32,341 nt of DNA from Suillus spraguei (taxonomy: Eukaryota; Basidiomycota; Agaricomycetes; Boletales; Suillaceae). Below the pieces are notes generated by a model. The model saw only the letters and a list, made by a program, of their open reading frames with translations, had not been told where the DNA came from and ran no database searches. Made by a program: the position numbers and the translations under genes. The stretch covers positions 1 to 32,341 of the forward strand of contig JABCPU010000655.1 in NCBI GenBank assembly GCA_016800925.1. Direction: 5' to 3'. Below are positions 30,720 to 32,341 of this stretch, piece after piece; position 1 is the first letter of the stretch; every line of letters starts with the position of its first letter.

Positions 30720-32341
30720 TGTTTTGATCAATGTAGAGTGGTATCCAGCAAGAGGGAATAATTTTGATACTGTGGTGATACGATACGACACTGAAACGAT
30801 GGTAACAAGGTATCAAGTTGGGAGACTGTAGATGAATCAAAGGAATCGGAAGAGGGATAGAAAAGAAAGACGTGTTCTGTCGTGCGTTGGAATGTTCGAT
30901 AAGCGCCTCAGGTGAGAATTGCAGCTTGCAGGCTCACGTTCAGTACTGTACACTGAGACGCGAGCGACTCAACTTTTGCGTGGTCGCCCGTCAACAGCCA
31001 ACACAGAAGAACAAACAGAGAATGTGAAAGTGAAGGAAGGATGTAAACTTAAGTAAGGTGCTGTTTGGTTTGTAGACCTCGCTTGCACGGCTTGACAGGC
31101 GCGCCGGCTGTGTCACAGGTCTGATTTTGAACTCAACATACAGCTTCAAATCTGTCCTGGTAGGCACACTGGTACCACCATGCTGAGGAGGACCACGAGG
31201 TTGGTTGGCATTTAGTCTTTCCTAGTCAGACCAATCGAAGGATGAGATGGTCGTTTCTTCGTATCATTGAAGGTATGTTCAACTGGTTTCACTATTTACA
31301 ACCTGAACTTGAACCTGAAGTAGATCATTGTAAACCAAACCGAGCCCTAATGTCCAGACGTTCTCTTTGGGAAGCCACAGCTCTGGCAGAGCGCATACCA
31401 TATGGTAGCCTACTAGTATGTGATACTAATTTGAAGGTTGGTTCAATTTTTATTATGGTGCGTCGTCACGTGTACAGGTACAGATCTAGGCGCGCTTCGG
31501 CTGAATAGCTTAACATCTGGCAGAGCATGTTCAAGTTCTTGTCAATCTTGACTTCTACTTCAAAAACATATCACTTGCGGCGTTCTTGGCTGTTTCAATT
31601 GGAAGCATCACTGAAGGTTGCTGTGACCATTAGGTCTTCTTTTTCATGACTGTCTCAACAGCGAACTTGATGTTTGTCTAAATCGTTTCGGTTTTCACGC
31701 CTTAATTTACTAATCAATAGATCATAGGACTGGGATGCATTCTGCAACGCCTTTTTGAAGACGAAAGCTACTGTGATGCCGCTGAGCCTGCAGCGTATCA
31801 ATACTATTCAGCTTAGAGCTAGTGAATGCCGTGTCTCCGCAACAATATTTTATTCACAATCCCGGGTCTCGTCACAGCCACAGACGATCGCCCCAATCTT
31901 TCGAAAATGACAAGAGGAATAAACGTTTACCTCGATATTGTATTTGGTGACGACATTTATTGGGTGACTCGCTCGTATCCAACGATTACGGTCACGCCTG
32001 AACAAATGCACAACATTAAGCGGTAGGTGGTCGATCTACCAGATCAGATCTCTGGTAGATTATTATCCCCATCATGATCCCAGCCGACTCGGTAACACGA
32101 TCTTATATAATAAACTATCATGCCATGGTGATGACAAAACCACATATCCTTGCATCACCACAAAACGGGAATGGTGAAATATTGCTAGCAAGTCTGTCGT
32201 ATTTGTTGTGCCTTGTGATGTCATTTCTGATGAAAGCTGAGTATCGCAGATGAAGGGAAATCACTAAGGTAACCAAGCGTTGGGCGAGCAGATGACATAG
32301 GTCTCCAATGTTCATCATTCAACCTCAGCATGGGCGAAGTC
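30720..32341. other. Right-end region with no supported gene
   Basis: About 1.6 kb. The first part should carry the Spg1 promoter. Frames at 31242-31508 and 31826-32026 were read. The latter, with NVYLDIVFGDDIYWVTR, faintly resembles the N-lobe of APH-type phosphotransferases, but lacks any catalytic motif and ends quickly, so I do not call it. Confidence 0.35.

Overview
The window reads as nuclear DNA of a filamentous basidiomycete, most likely an Agaricomycete; I cannot name a species. Genes are dense, lie on both strands and are cut by many introns of about 48-60 nt with GTNNGT donors. The protein set is also fungal: a Ppo-type fatty-acid dioxygenase, a fused folate-synthesis enzyme, a secreted-type GH95 fucosidase, a fungal SRPK-like kinase, a Spg1/Tem1 septation GTPase and a C2-AGC (Ypk1/Gad8-type) kinase. 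Most genes are housekeeping genes.

Layout, left to right. 1-2344 (-): peroxidase half and start of the linker/P450 half of a Ppo-type (linoleate diol synthase-like) oxygenase, running off the left edge. 2826-6232: a direct duplicate of a 3.4-kb block containing a Prp43/DHX15 DEAH-box helicase (+) and only the last exon of the V-ATPase subunit E gene (-). 6233-8553: gene-poor spacer with a hairpin/palindrome cluster and possible transposon ends. 8554-10297 (-): FOL1-like HPPK-DHPS folate enzyme. 10360-13803: second copy of the helicase block, here next to the complete V-ATPase subunit E gene (13660-14550, -). 14723-16958 (+): eIF3 subunit L. 17101-17168 (-) and 21115-21185 (+): two tRNA-Gly(GCC) genes in inverted orientation, flanking a GH95 alpha-L-fucosidase gene (about 17478-21035, +). 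About 21879-23599 (+): Cid1/Trf4-like nucleotidyltransferase. 24197-26458 (+): C2-AGC kinase, intact over 12 exons. 27272-28779 (+): SRPK-like kinase. 29886-30719 (-): Spg1/Tem1-like GTPase. 30720-32341: no gene I can support.

Two things dominate the reading. First, the helicase block is duplicated. The copy at 2.8-6.2 kb carries an orphan V-ATPase exon that breaks off inside the intron, so it looks like the derived copy; the single-base breaks in the two helicase copies fall largely in different halves of the gene. Second, single-base frame shifts, many at short homopolymers, interrupt otherwise well-conserved proteins (Ppo, FOL1, both helicases, GH95, nucleotidyltransferase, eIF3l, SRPK, Spg1). 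The AGC kinase and V-ATPase subunit E read through perfectly. Draft-assembly indel error explains this best, but true decay of some loci cannot be excluded from sequence alone.

The genes do not form one pathway. Three introns are best explained as GC-AG introns. I found no CRISPR array, no convincing secondary-metabolite cluster and no clear new defence or mobile system; the duplication structure, the inverted tRNA pair and the 6.6-7.3 kb palindrome region are the most worthwhile leads.
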